Positions 1-7,130 are shown, counted from the stretch's first letter. The stretch is 23,530 bases of DNA from an uncultured Dialister sp. (GCF_900765565.1 NZ_CAAFRZ010000063.1:1-23530), one strand, 5' to 3'. Made by a program: numbers and translations. The notes: a model not told the origin generated them from the sequence alone.

Positions 1-238
1 CCTTCCTTTTATCCTTGGCCGAGCTATGACGAAGCAGTGCATAAAAATCCTTATGAAATCTGACTCTGCGAATTAATCAGCGCTTCCCTGGAGATGAGTC
101 ACCAGGAGATTTGGCCAGCCTGCGGTGCTCCCATCGATTGCTTTCGACAGGAAATATCATGCCGTAGGCCGTGGAGCTTTCCTGGAAGCTAAAAGCCAGA
201 GGCTAGCAGCCCCATGCTATTGACTCTATTCATAAGCA
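1..238. repeat. Composite interspersed repeat, truncated by the window edge
   Basis: This stretch is an inverted copy of the composite repeat near 11755-12065. Positions about 21-89 (ending TTAATCAGCGCTTCCCT) are the reverse complement of 11868-11937. Positions about 150-190 (CATGCCGTAGGCC, then AGCTTTCCTGG) are the reverse complement of 11768-11806. The outer end at about 190-238 (GGCTAGCAGCCCCATGCTA, then CATAAGCATGC) closely matches 2541-2580. No gene is visible. The other half of the element should lie to the left of the window. Confidence 0.8.
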
Positions 239-295
239 TGCATATCCATTGAATTCAGTATAGCTTTTTCCTATGCTCAAATCAATAGTTTCAAA

Positions 296-324
296 TGTAC
301 ATATGTCTGGAAGAGACCTATAAT
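296..324 (+). promoter_or_regulatory. Candidate promoter of ttdAB
   Basis: A perfect -10 box TATAAT lies at 319-324, with a weak -35 (TGTACA, 296-301) 17 bases upstream. Transcription would begin near 331, giving a leader of about 64 bases. This is a consensus match only. Confidence 0.5.
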
Positions 325-394
325 AACGGCAGAGTGAAGGAAACACCGAGTGCTTCCCAAAAGAAAAGGATTGCTTGTCATATAGGAGGAACCA

Positions 395-1300
395 ATGAAC
401 CACGAAGAACAGGTTGAAAAAATGAAAGATATTATGGCCAAATTCCTTGGCCACACCGCCATCCGCCTTCCGGACGACGTGATTGAAAAGCTGGAGGAAC
501 TCCGGGACAAGGAAGACACGCCCCTGGCGAAGGTCATTTACCGCACCATGTTCCGCAACCAGATGCTGGCGGAAAAACTGCAGCGCCCGTCCTGCCAGGA
601 CACCGGAGTGCCCCAGTTCTGGATCCGCTGCGGCACGAAGTTCCCGCTCATCGATGACCTGGAAAAGTTGCTCCGGGATTCCGTAGTGAAGACATCATTT
701 GAAACGCCGCTGCGCCTGAATTCCGTAGAGACCTTCAGCGAATACAATACCGGCAAGAACGTAGGCAAAGGCACCCCCACCATCTGGTGGGACATGGTTC
801 CCCATTCGGATAAATGTGAAATCTACACCTACCTTTCCGGTGGCGGATGCTCTCTCCCTGGCTGTGCCACGGTGCTCATGCCTGGCGAAGGATATGAGGG
901 GGTCACGAAATTCGTACTGGACCGCATGACAAGCTACGGACTCAATGCCTGCCCGCCGCTTCTCGTGGGCGTAGGCATCGGCACCTCCGTGGAGACGGCA
1001 GCCCTGAATTCCAAAAAGGCCCTCTTCCGTCCCATCGGAAGCCACAATGACAACCCCAATGCCGAAAAGATGGAGCACCTCCTGGAAGACGGTATTAACG
1101 CCCTGGGCCTTGGCCCCCAGGGCATGGGCGGCCACTACTCCGTCATGGGCGTAAATATTGAAAACACCGCCCGCCATCCTTCCGTCATCGGCTGCGCCGT
1201 GTGCGTAGGATGCTGGAGCCACCGGAGAGGACATATTGTTTTCGATAAAGATCTCAATTTCAAGACCGATACCCACAGCCATTTCACCTATAACGGCTGA
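395..1300 (+). CDS. ttdA: L(+)-tartrate dehydratase alpha subunit (class I Fe-S hydro-lyase)
   Basis: This is the catalytic Fe-S subunit of a two-subunit class I hydro-lyase, which dehydrates L-tartrate to oxaloacetate; close relatives interconvert malate and fumarate. The 301 residues match the family along their full length. Three cysteines sit in the positions expected for [4Fe-4S] cluster ligands: C67 in CQDTG, C186 in NACPP and C273 in GCWSHRR. The stretch GGGCSLPG then VLMPGEGYEGV, plus VGVGIGTSVETAA and GPQGMGG, resemble E. coli TtdA as I remember it more than they resemble fumarases, which is why I prefer tartrate dehydratase. The start is fixed by AGGAGGA at 384-390. It lies 35 bases before ttdB in an obvious operon. 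Substrate assignment within this family is often uncertain, so a fumarase role remains possible. Confidence 0.88.
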   Translation: MNHEEQVEKMKDIMAKFLGHTAIRLPDDVIEKLEELRDKEDTPLAKVIYRTMFRNQMLAEKLQRPSCQDTGVPQFWIRCGTKFPLIDDLEKLLRDSVVKTSFETPLRLNSVETFSEYNTGKNVGKGTPTIWWDMVPHSDKCEIYTYLSGGGCSLPGCATVLMPGEGYEGVTKFVLDRMTSYGLNACPPLLVGVGIGTSVETAALNSKKALFRPIGSHNDNPNAEKMEHLLEDGINALGLGPQGMGGHYSVMGVNIENTARHPSVIGCAVCVGCWSHRRGHIVFDKDLNFKTDTHSHFTYNG

Positions 1301-1335
1301 TTCGATACAGATATTTTACAGAAAAGGAGAAGAAA

Positions 1336-1965
1336 ATGGCTGTTTCAATTGTTGATGGAAATAAAGTACTCACCACCCCCATTTCCCGGGAAGATTTAAA
1401 GGATATCCACATCGGAGATATTATTTACCTCACCGGCGACCTCACCACCTGCCGTGATGTGGCCCACCGCCGGGTGGTGGAAGAAGGCCGGGACCTGCCT
1501 GTGGATATTAAGGATAAAGCCATCCTCCACGCAGGCCCCATCATCCGCCCCCACGGAGAAGAGTCCTATGAAATGGTTTCCGTAGGCCCCACCACATCCA
1601 TGCGCATGGAAAAATTCGAATACGAATTCGTAAAGAAAACGGGGGTCCGGGTCATTGTAGGCAAGGGGGGGATGAAAGAAAATACGGAACGGGCCTGCCG
1701 GGAGTTCGGCGCCATCCACTGCGTATTCCCCGCCGGAAATGCGGTGGTAGCCGCCCAGGAAGTGGAAGAAGTGGTAGATGCCCACTGGAAGGAACTGGGC
1801 ATGCCGGAAACCCTCTGGCACTGCCATGTAAAGAATTTCGGTCCCCTCATCGTTTCCATCGATTCCTACGGGAAGAACTACTTCGAAGAGAAGAAAGTGG
1901 AATACAACAAGCGGAAAGAGGAGCAGATCAAACGGATCAGCGCCCAGGTAGGATTCATTAAGTAA
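1336..1965 (+). CDS. ttdB: L(+)-tartrate dehydratase beta subunit
   Basis: This is the second subunit of the hydro-lyase, corresponding to the C-terminal swivelling domain of single-chain class I fumarases. It completes the active site formed with TtdA. Its 209 residues fit the family length. Visible motifs in order are GDIIYLTG (about 27-34), TTCRDVAHRR (37-46), HAGPI (65-69), SVGPTTSMRM (82-91), VGKGGM (108-113) and FPAGNAV (about 136-142). The ending GPLIVSIDSYGKN is also typical. A ribosome binding site (AAAAGGAGAAG) precedes the ATG. It is co-transcribed with ttdA. No transporter or regulator of tartrate uptake is nearby. After the stop codon the sequence runs directly into repeats with no clear terminator. 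Confidence 0.87.
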   Translation: MAVSIVDGNKVLTTPISREDLKDIHIGDIIYLTGDLTTCRDVAHRRVVEEGRDLPVDIKDKAILHAGPIIRPHGEESYEMVSVGPTTSMRMEKFEYEFVKKTGVRVIVGKGGMKENTERACREFGAIHCVFPAGNAVVAAQEVEEVVDAHWKELGMPETLWHCHVKNFGPLIVSIDSYGKNYFEEKKVEYNKRKEEQIKRISAQVGFIK

Positions 1966-2108
1966 ACGTCATAAAAACTGCTATAGCCACCCCCATGGGG
2001 CTGCTAGCTTCTAGCTGTTAGCTGCCAGGAAAGCTCAGCAGCCGACGGCATGAATAAGTAAGGCTCATCATGTAGGAAGCGCCGCAGGCTGAGCAGCTTT
2101 CCTAGCAG

Positions 2109-2531
2109 CTAGTGATACGTTTCAATCACATTTGTGCTAATCATAGATTAATCGTACGGCAATTTTATGATAGCATAGCAAGTGAAACTACCCCTATACC
2201 GTCATTTCGAGCGGTGGCAGCATGCAAAGTGACTGTGCATATAAAAATCGCTACAGCTACGATGAGTCGAGAAATCTTTCTTGCGTTTGGAATCATAGTT
2301 TTTCGGCCGTTGCCAGCGTTTTAGGACCGTCAGAGACATTTATCTGAGAGATCTCTCGACTCTCTCGTACATTCGATTTTTATATTTTACGTCATTACTG
2401 CGCTTACCACCGCTCGAGATGACGAGTTAGGTGCAGAGTCTATGGCATTTAGAATCGGCATGCGGCAGTAGTGGTTCCACTCGAGTCAAATATTAACCAT
2501 TATCCCAAATGTGATTGAAACGCATCACTAG
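2109..2531. repeat. 423-bp element with 26-bp terminal inverted repeats
   Basis: The left end (2109-2134) begins CTAGTGATACGTTTCAATCA. The right end (2506-2531) is its reverse complement with one mismatch over 26 bases. Such ends, with no internal gene, resemble a non-autonomous MITE. The CTAG at both ends could be part of a target duplication. Confidence 0.75.
2200..2424. repeat. GTCATTTCGAGC-type inverted-repeat element
   Basis: The ends are CGTCATTTCGAGCGGTGG (from 2200) and CCACCGCTCGAGATGACG (to about 2424). Each half carries an internal GTCGAGAAATCT or GTCGAGAGATCT motif. It belongs to the same family as the three tandem copies at 17031-17814; its left half matches the reverse complement of the right half of the 17031 copy. 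Confidence 0.8.
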
Positions 2532-2585
2532 AAGCTAACAGCTAGCAGACTCATGCTAATGACTCTATCCATAAGCATGCTGTCA

Positions 2586-2619
2586 GAAAAGGGAGCAGGA
2601 CATTTCCTGCTCCCTTTTG
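2586..2619 (-). terminator. Intrinsic terminator of the lar genes
   Basis: A hairpin with arms GGGAGCAGGA and TCCTGCTCCC and a four-base loop is flanked by AAAA and TTTT, so it can work in both directions. It lies just beyond the larC stop codon. Confidence 0.85.
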
Positions 2620-2628
2620 TAATGCTTC

Positions 2629-4122
2629 TTATCCCTTTTTCACCAGGTCAAACACCGTCTGGAAGGGCACGCCCTTTTCTTCGGCCAGTGCCTTCACCGA
2701 TTCATACTCCGGATACCGCCTTTTCTCTCCGTGGATGGTCACTTCCTTAACCTTCACTTTTCCATAGGCCGTATCCACTTCCTTTTCCTCCCGCCGGAGG
2801 ATGGACCGCATGACAGAGGTGAATTCCCGGATACCGATGGTGGTGGTCTCACTGAAGATGATATCCTCCAGGGCATCCTTCGTTTCCTCTTTGCAGATTA
2901 CCGTAAGTTCCCAGGCGGGCCGGTTCTTTTTCATGTAAATGGGGCTGTAGTGGACGTCCAGGGCCCCTGCCTCCATGAGGCGCTTCATGGTATACCCCAG
3001 CACTTCGCCGCTGGCATCGTCGATATCGCTTTCCAGCTTCACCACTTCGTCCTTGTCCCCCGGTCCTTCGCCGGTATCGATAAGAATGGCCCGGAAGATA
3101 TTTGTCCGTTCTTTATAGTCTCTCTTTCCTGCGCCAAGGCCCGTCTTCACAATGGTAAACGATGCCGGCAGGCTGTGGGACGTGCAGAGGGCCGCTGCGA
3201 TAGCCGCCCCTGTTGGGGTCACATATTCTCCTTTGGCCTCCATGATTTCCAGAGGCATATGGTAAGCGGTCACAATATTCAAAGTCGCCGGTACGGGCAC
3301 CGGAAGCACGCCGTGCTGGCAGCGGACAGAGCCTGTGCCTTCACAGAGCTTCGGCACAATCACATCGGAAATACCGAGATCATCGAAGCACACGGCTGCC
3401 GCGATGATATCTACAATAGAATCAATCGCTCCCACTTCATGGAAATGGACCTCTTCGATGGGCAGGTTGTGGGCCTTCGATTCCGCCTCCGCCACAATGC
3501 GGAAAATCTTCTTTGCCAGTGCCCTGGCCGGCTCCGTCATATCCGTACCATCAATTACCGCCTCCACGTCCGCCAGATGCCGGTGTTCATGATGGTGGTG
3601 ATGGTCATGGTCATGATGGTGCCCCTCCCCGCCATGGCAGTGGCAGTGGTGTTCATGGTCCTCTTCCCCGTCATGGCAGTGGCAATGGTGTTCGTGGTCA
3701 TGGTCCTCTTCCCCGTCGTGGCAGTGGCAGTGGTGTTCATGGTCGTGGTCTTCTTCTCCGTCGTGGCAGTGGCAGTGGTGTTCATGGTCGTGGTCCTCTT
3801 CCCCTTCATGACAGTGGCAGTGGTGTTCATGGTCGTGGTCCTCTTCCCCATGGAGATGGGCTTCCGCCACCGGCAGGGGACCATAGAGATAGGCCATGTC
3901 ATGGTCATGGTTTTCGTGTTCTTTGTCCAGGATTACATTGAAATCACAGCAGTCGATGCCCGCCTTTTGGACCCTGGAAATTTCCACCTTGAATCCTTTG
4001 GCCGGGATGGAGTCCAGTGCCTTCTCCAATACCTTACGATCCGCTCCCAGGTCCAGGAGAGATGCCACAAACATATCTCCCGCAATGCCGGAAGACGCTT
4101 CCAAGTATAAGGATTTTTCCAT
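2629..4122 (-). CDS. larC: LarC, nickel-inserting enzyme for the nickel-pincer cofactor
   Basis: LarC is the nickel chelatase that inserts Ni into the pyridinium dithiocarboxylate mononucleotide, the last step of NPN cofactor synthesis in the cytoplasm. The family start motif ASSGIAGDM is at residues 9-17, followed by VHFHEVGAIDSIVDI in the middle domain. In Lactobacillus this protein is made as LarC1 and LarC2 joined by a ribosomal frameshift; here both parts are one continuous 497-residue frame. The oddity is a His/Cys-rich insert at about 91-182 with five units of the type GEEDHDHEHHCHCHD (residues 92-164, DNA 3631-3849; the last unit is two residues shorter), then an HHHDHDHHHHH run. About 40 histidines probably bind nickel. 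The ATG directly follows the larB stop (TAAATG), so the two are translationally coupled; an AAGGGGAAAG site lies inside the end of larB. Confidence 0.93.
   Translation of the reverse strand: MEKSLYLEASSGIAGDMFVASLLDLGADRKVLEKALDSIPAKGFKVEISRVQKAGIDCCDFNVILDKEHENHDHDMAYLYGPLPVAEAHLHGEEDHDHEHHCHCHEGEEDHDHEHHCHCHDGEEDHDHEHHCHCHDGEEDHDHEHHCHCHDGEEDHEHHCHCHGGEGHHHDHDHHHHHEHRHLADVEAVIDGTDMTEPARALAKKIFRIVAEAESKAHNLPIEEVHFHEVGAIDSIVDIIAAAVCFDDLGISDVIVPKLCEGTGSVRCQHGVLPVPVPATLNIVTAYHMPLEIMEAKGEYVTPTGAAIAAALCTSHSLPASFTIVKTGLGAGKRDYKERTNIFRAILIDTGEGPGDKDEVVKLESDIDDASGEVLGYTMKRLMEAGALDVHYSPIYMKKNRPAWELTVICKEETKDALEDIIFSETTTIGIREFTSVMRSILRREEKEVDTAYGKVKVKEVTIHGEKRRYPEYESVKALAEEKGVPFQTVFDLVKKG
3577..3852 (-). 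repeat. In-frame tandem repeats encoding the LarC His-rich region
   Basis: Four 45-bp units and one 39-bp unit lie at 3631-3849, each encoding HHCHCH after an acidic GEED stretch. They are followed by a His/Asp run to about 3577. Because every unit keeps the reading frame, copy number can vary without breaking larC. Confidence 0.9.
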
Positions 4123-4884
4123 TTAAATCTTTCCCCTTTCTGCAAGCCGGTTGATCTGGGTAGCCACATAACCGGCGCCAAAGCCGTTATCAATATTCAC
4201 GGTCACTATGCCATTGGCACAGGAATTGATCATGGTGAGGAGGGCCGCAAGGCCGTGGAAACTGGCGCCGTACCCTACGGACGTGGGTACCGCAATCACC
4301 GGGTTCCGGACAAGTCCTCCGATGACAGAGGCCAGGGCCCCTTCCATACCGGCGACTGCAATGACGCAGTTCGCCTGCCGCACCAGGGTCTCCTTGGACA
4401 GAAGCCGGTGGATGCCGCTCACCCCTACGTCGTAAATCCGCTCCACATGGCTGCCGAAGTATTCCGCCGTCTGGGCCGCTTCCTCGGCCACGGAAATATC
4501 CGCCGTGCCGCCGGTACAGACAGCGATGCAGCCGATGTGGTACTTCTCCTTTTCCTGCTTCAGGATATGGGACACAGGGTCATAGGAAATACCGGGCAGC
4601 ACCTTCTTCACCAGCTCATACTGGTGGGCGCTGGCCCGGGTGCCGAAGACTTCGCCGTCGCAGTCGTAGAGTTTTTTGAAAATCTGCCCCAAGAAGGCAT
4701 CGGACTTTCCCTGGCAGTATACCACTTCCGCAAAGCCGCTCCGGGCCTTCCTGTCCGTATCCAGCTTCGCAAATCCCATTTCCTCATAGGACCGGTCCGC
4801 CGGGTTCTCCCGAAGAAGACTCTCCGCCTCGTCAATATCCAGTTCTCCCTGCTTTACCTGTTCCAGAATACTTTTAATGTCCAT
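4123..4884 (-). CDS. larB: LarB, pyridinium-3,5-biscarboxylate mononucleotide synthase
   Basis: LarB carboxylates and hydrolyses nicotinic acid adenine dinucleotide, the first step of NPN cofactor synthesis. The C-terminal part is a PurE-like (AIR carboxylase) domain: CTGGTADISVAEEA (about 123-136), DVGVSGIHRLL (152-162), VAGMEGALASVIGGLV (177-192) and VPTSVGYGASF (199-209). C222 in INSCANG corresponds to the cysteine that, as I recall, forms the pyridine adduct in the Lactobacillus enzyme. I chose the ATG at 4884 (253 residues, MDIKSILEQV) because AGGAGT lies just upstream and the family begins this way; an in-frame ATG at 4905 has no ribosome binding site. It abuts larC without a gap. A repeat element fills most of the 313 bases separating it from larE. 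Confidence 0.93.
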   Translation of the reverse strand: MDIKSILEQVKQGELDIDEAESLLRENPADRSYEEMGFAKLDTDRKARSGFAEVVYCQGKSDAFLGQIFKKLYDCDGEVFGTRASAHQYELVKKVLPGISYDPVSHILKQEKEKYHIGCIAVCTGGTADISVAEEAAQTAEYFGSHVERIYDVGVSGIHRLLSKETLVRQANCVIAVAGMEGALASVIGGLVRNPVIAVPTSVGYGASFHGLAALLTMINSCANGIVTVNIDNGFGAGYVATQINRLAERGKI

Positions 4885-4917
4885 ATGACTCCTATTGCTG
4901 TTCATACAATGACTGAT

Positions 4918-5164
4918 GAGTTAGTTAGGAGTGAGGAGTTAGGAGTTAGGAGTGAATGTGGCGGCGCACAAATTATAAAGCGCCGCAGAGTTTGATTATT
5001 TGGGTACGTCATTCAAATGACTGTACGCAGTTAAATAACGGCCTGGCATGTTTGCAATTAGAATCAAGTGTAACACGCTTAATGCTCAAAATATAAATTT
5101 ACGGCGCTATATGAATTGTGCGCCGCACCACCACTCCTCACTCCTCACTCCTAACTCCTCACTA
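4918..5164. repeat. Heptad/GCGGCGC inverted-repeat element between larE and larB
   Basis: The left arm has heptads of the type TTAGGAG/TGAGGAG (4920-4954), then a hairpin with stems GCGGCGC and GCGCCGC (4961-4986). The right arm is the inverted equivalent: a CGGCGCT to GCGCCG hairpin (5102-5126), then CTCCTCA/CTCCTAA heptads (5131-5163). There is no open frame inside. Related copies occur at 6206-6505 and 8884-9207. Confidence 0.85.
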
Positions 5165-5197
5165 CCCACACCCCACAACACAAAATGTGCTGACAGC

Positions 5198-6013
5198 CTA
5201 CTCTTTCAACACTTCATCCATACTGCCCATGCGGTAGCCCATGAGGTCCATGGTGACGTAGATAAAGCCGAAAGAACGGAAGGCAGAGACCACTTCTTCG
5301 TGGATCTTATACAGATGCCAGAGGTCTTCCGGCAGCACCTCTATACGAGCCATATTTCCTTCATGGAACCGCACCCGCAGCTGCTTGAATCCCTTGGAGA
5401 AAAGGAAATCCTCCGCCCTTTCCACCATGGAAAGCTTGTCGGCCGTAATGGTTTCCCCGTAGGGGAAACGGGTGGCCATACAGGCAAAGGAGGGTTTGCT
5501 CCAGGTGGGGAGCCCCGCTTCCTTCGAAAGGGCCCGGATATCTGCCTTGTAAAGTCCGGCGTGGCGCAGGGGGCTCCTGATGGAAAGCTCAGCCAGTGCC
5601 TTCAGCCCCGGCCGGTACTGGGAGGCATCGTTCATGTTCGTCCCGTCAATGACATAGGCAAAGCCTTCATCCTCTGCCATTTTTTTCAGGGAGCTGAAGA
5701 GGAAATGTTTGCACAGATAGCAGCGGTTAGACGGATTTTCTGCAAATCCCTCGATTTTGAACTGGTCCATTTTCACCACTTCCTGCCGGATCCCTTCGAC
5801 TTTGCAGTACTCTATGGCATCCGCCACTTCCCGCTCCGGCACGGAAGCCAGGTTCATGGTCACCGCCATGGCCTTATCCCCCAGTACCTTCCTCGCCTCA
5901 TGCATGAGATAGGTGGAATCCACACCACCGGAAAAAGCGAGGACCACACTGCCCAGTTCCTTTAGGTACGATTCCAGGGCTTCCTGTTTCTGTAAAAGTT
6001 CATCACTTACCAT
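5198..6013 (-). CDS. larE: LarE, ATP-dependent sulfur transferase for the nickel-pincer cofactor
   Basis: LarE activates the carboxylates of the LarB product with ATP and installs the two sulfurs that will ligate nickel. The PP-loop SGGVDST is at residues 28-34, as expected for an adenylating N-type ATP pyrophosphatase. Three cysteines stand out: C98 and C101 in NRCYLCK, and C178 in KPSFACMATR. C178 lies where the sacrificial cysteine of the Lactobacillus enzyme sits. The added CxxC is, from memory, the signature of LarE proteins that hold a [4Fe-4S] cluster and deliver sulfur catalytically instead of sacrificing a cysteine. I chose the ATG at 6013 (271 residues) because TGGAG lies 6-7 bases upstream; an in-frame ATG at 6025 would overlap that site. 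larB and larC lie downstream on the same strand. Confidence 0.92.
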   Translation of the reverse strand: MVSDELLQKQEALESYLKELGSVVLAFSGGVDSTYLMHEARKVLGDKAMAVTMNLASVPEREVADAIEYCKVEGIRQEVVKMDQFKIEGFAENPSNRCYLCKHFLFSSLKKMAEDEGFAYVIDGTNMNDASQYRPGLKALAELSIRSPLRHAGLYKADIRALSKEAGLPTWSKPSFACMATRFPYGETITADKLSMVERAEDFLFSKGFKQLRVRFHEGNMARIEVLPEDLWHLYKIHEEVVSAFRSFGFIYVTMDLMGYRMGSMDEVLKE

Positions 6014-6117
6014 GATAATCTCCATTCTTTGTTGTTCTACCGCCCCGACTCCAGGCGCCTGCCGGGAGGATGGAAAGGCGGAAATACGGCCCCCGAAGGG
6101 CCGCAGGATATGGTTTT

Positions 6118-6126
6118 ATTATAGCA
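6118..6126 (-). promoter_or_regulatory. Candidate extended -10 promoter of the lar genes
   Basis: Read on the minus strand this is TGCTATAAT, an extended -10 box (TGnTATAAT). A weak TTGCCA lies 20 bases upstream of it. The leader to larE is about 100 bases and includes a GC-rich hairpin (CGGCCC to GGGCCG, plus-strand 6087-6103). I recognise no known riboswitch in it. Confidence 0.5.
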
Positions 6127-6205
6127 TATGAAGCAGGGTTTAATGGCAAGGGGGAAATCCATATTCGGACGGATATCCCATACCGACGCAACTCTTTATC
6201 AGCAT

Positions 6206-6505
6206 TAATTAGGAGTGAGAAGTGAGGAGTGGAGGTGCGGCGCACAATTCATATAGCGCCGCGATTTTTTATATTCCAATCTGCAACCAAGGTTGCAGAA
6301 TTTTTCCACTTTGGGGGACAGCAAGTCGACGGCTCCGCCTCTGGTGCTGACTTTCATCCTTCAATGTTACTCTATCCCAACCATGCAGCCCCTTAGAAAA
6401 GGGGCGCGCCAAAGGCGGAGGATTGATGCGGCGAAGCCGCTAACCATATAATCGCGGCGCTTTTAAAATTTGATGCGCCGCGCATCCATTCCTCATTCCT
6501 CATTT
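6206..6505. repeat. Heptad/GCGGCGC inverted-repeat element
   Basis: The left arm has TTAGGAGTGAG-type heptads, then GCGGCGC to GCGCCGC (6237-6262). The right arm has GCGGCGC to GCGCCGC (6454-6481), then CCTCATT heptads to about 6505. The interior holds a TCTGCAACC/GGTTGCAGA hairpin (6280-6300) followed by ATTTTT, and from 6386 a fragment of the CCCTTGGAGAAGGG-type element (CCCCTTAGAAAAGGGG). No gene is seen from 6014 to 6740. Confidence 0.75.
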
Positions 6506-6640
6506 TTCTCGCGCCGCACCTTCCCCTTGGCCGCAGGCCATTCCCCTTGAGCCACCTTGCCGCAGGCGGAGTGTCCTGCATAGGACCTCCGAGTCCGGAT
6601 TAAGTTAGCGCCCTTACTGCACACTAAGGCGCTTTCCTTT
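6506..6640. repeat. Degenerate repeat debris
   Basis: Short related pieces occur here (TTCCCCTTGGCCGCAGGCC, CCACCTTGCCGCAGGCGGAG). They resemble the ends of the CCCTTGGAGAAGGG-type elements at 20611 and 20847. No frame here has a ribosome binding site or recognisable protein. Confidence 0.5.
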
Positions 6641-6711
6641 TGTATCCGGACATTCCCCCTCAGCCGCTTTGCCTCTACCCATATTCATGCCAAAGTAACT
6701 ATACGTCAAAC

Positions 6712-6742
6712 AAAAAACGGCGTCCCATGACGCCGCTTTTTT
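6712..6742 (-). terminator. Bidirectional intrinsic terminator
   Basis: The stem CGGCGTC/GACGCCG (6718-6735) is flanked by AAAAAA on the left and TTTTTT on the right. On the minus strand it ends in a U-run right after the stop codon of the small membrane protein gene. Confidence 0.85.
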
Positions 6743-7010
6743 ATGCCTTTCCTTCCATCATCTTCCGGATCCGTTCCCGCCGCCTCCGGGCTGCCTCTTC
6801 ATCTACGATGATATGGTGGCCCGATGCCGTAACGAATTCCTCCCGTTTCGGCACAATCTTCTGTGCGCCATACCGGGCATAGTCAAAATCACCGCCCAGG
6901 GCGCAGCTGGCGCAGTCTCTTCCGCTGGCGCCCCGCCACATGCGGTAAATGCAGTATCCAAACCATGCCGCAATGGCACAGATAATGAGTCCTGTCAAAA
7001 ATGTACCCAT
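6741..7010 (-). CDS. Small single-span membrane protein with a CxxC motif
   Basis: I do not recognise a specific family. The 89-residue product has one hydrophobic segment (about residues 4-22, FLTGLIICAIAAWFGYC) followed by a basic stretch, so the C-terminal part is probably cytoplasmic. Next comes RDCASCALGG (C33 and C36), then a polar tail ending in a basic helix (RRRRERIRK). The TM plus CxxC start resembles the small Cys-rich proteins found beside FeoB, but no feoAB is here and the tail is longer. AAAGGAGG precedes two adjacent ATGs at 7013 and 7010; spacing favours 7010. It ends in its own terminator, and a second terminator separates it from the upstream exporter gene, so it is probably transcribed alone. 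Confidence 0.7.
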   Translation of the reverse strand: MGTFLTGLIICAIAAWFGYCIYRMWRGASGRDCASCALGGDFDYARYGAQKIVPKREEFVTASGHHIIVDEEAARRRRERIRKMMEGKA

Positions 7011-7084
7011 CATGGGTCCTCCTTTCCCGAGAAAATGATAACTTTTCTCAATCACATTATATCACCATTTTAGGGGGCGCCACA

Positions 7085-7130
7085 ATAAAAAAGAATGCAT
7101 CCCTTGTACAGGATACATTCTTTCTTTTAT
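7085..7130 (-). terminator. Intrinsic terminator of the TauE/SafE gene
   Basis: On the minus strand the arms AGAATGTATCC and GGGATGCATTCT form a hairpin followed by TTTTTTATT, just past the exporter stop codon. Confidence 0.85.

Larger units (their letters stand above)
1985..2580. repeat. Nested composite inverted-repeat element
   Basis: The gap after ttdB is filled by elements inside elements. The outer ends, GCTGCTAGCTTCTAGCTG near 2000 and AACAGCTAGCAG near 2537, are inverted copies. Next, 2025-2107 is a hairpin-like unit bounded by AGGAAAGCTCAGC and GCTGAGCAGCTTTCCT. Then 2109-2531 is a separate element (annotated separately), itself holding a third type at 2200-2424. No convincing coding region is seen. 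Confidence 0.8.

Noticed and set aside
2112..2324. 70-codon open frame in the gap after ttdB
   Set aside because: It lies entirely within the 423-bp inverted-repeat element and crosses its nested element boundary.
3631..3849. Regular 45-bp repeats that might suggest a CRISPR array
   Set aside because: The units are contiguous with no unique spacers, stay in frame and encode the LarC His-rich segment.
2731..4110. Long open frame (459 codons) on the plus strand opposite larC
   Set aside because: It is the mirror of the larC reading frame. Its Val/Met-rich middle is just the antisense of the His-rich repeats, and it has no family signature.
4920..4954. Heptad repeats (here and at 5131, 8889, 9184 and 13017) as a CRISPR or variable-number locus
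   Set aside because: The units are only seven bases, have no spacers, and always sit next to the GCGGCGC hairpin, so they belong to the inverted-repeat element.
4255..4995. Open frame on the plus strand opposite larB
   Set aside because: It has no ribosome binding site or recognisable domain, while the opposite strand encodes a clear LarB.
5048..5965. Open frame of 305 codons on the plus strand opposite larE
   Set aside because: It begins inside a repeat element and runs antisense to a clear LarE.
6280..6306. TCTGCAACC/GGTTGCAGA hairpin followed by ATTTTT as a terminator
   Set aside because: No plus-strand gene lies upstream and it falls inside a repeat element, so a functional terminator is not supported.
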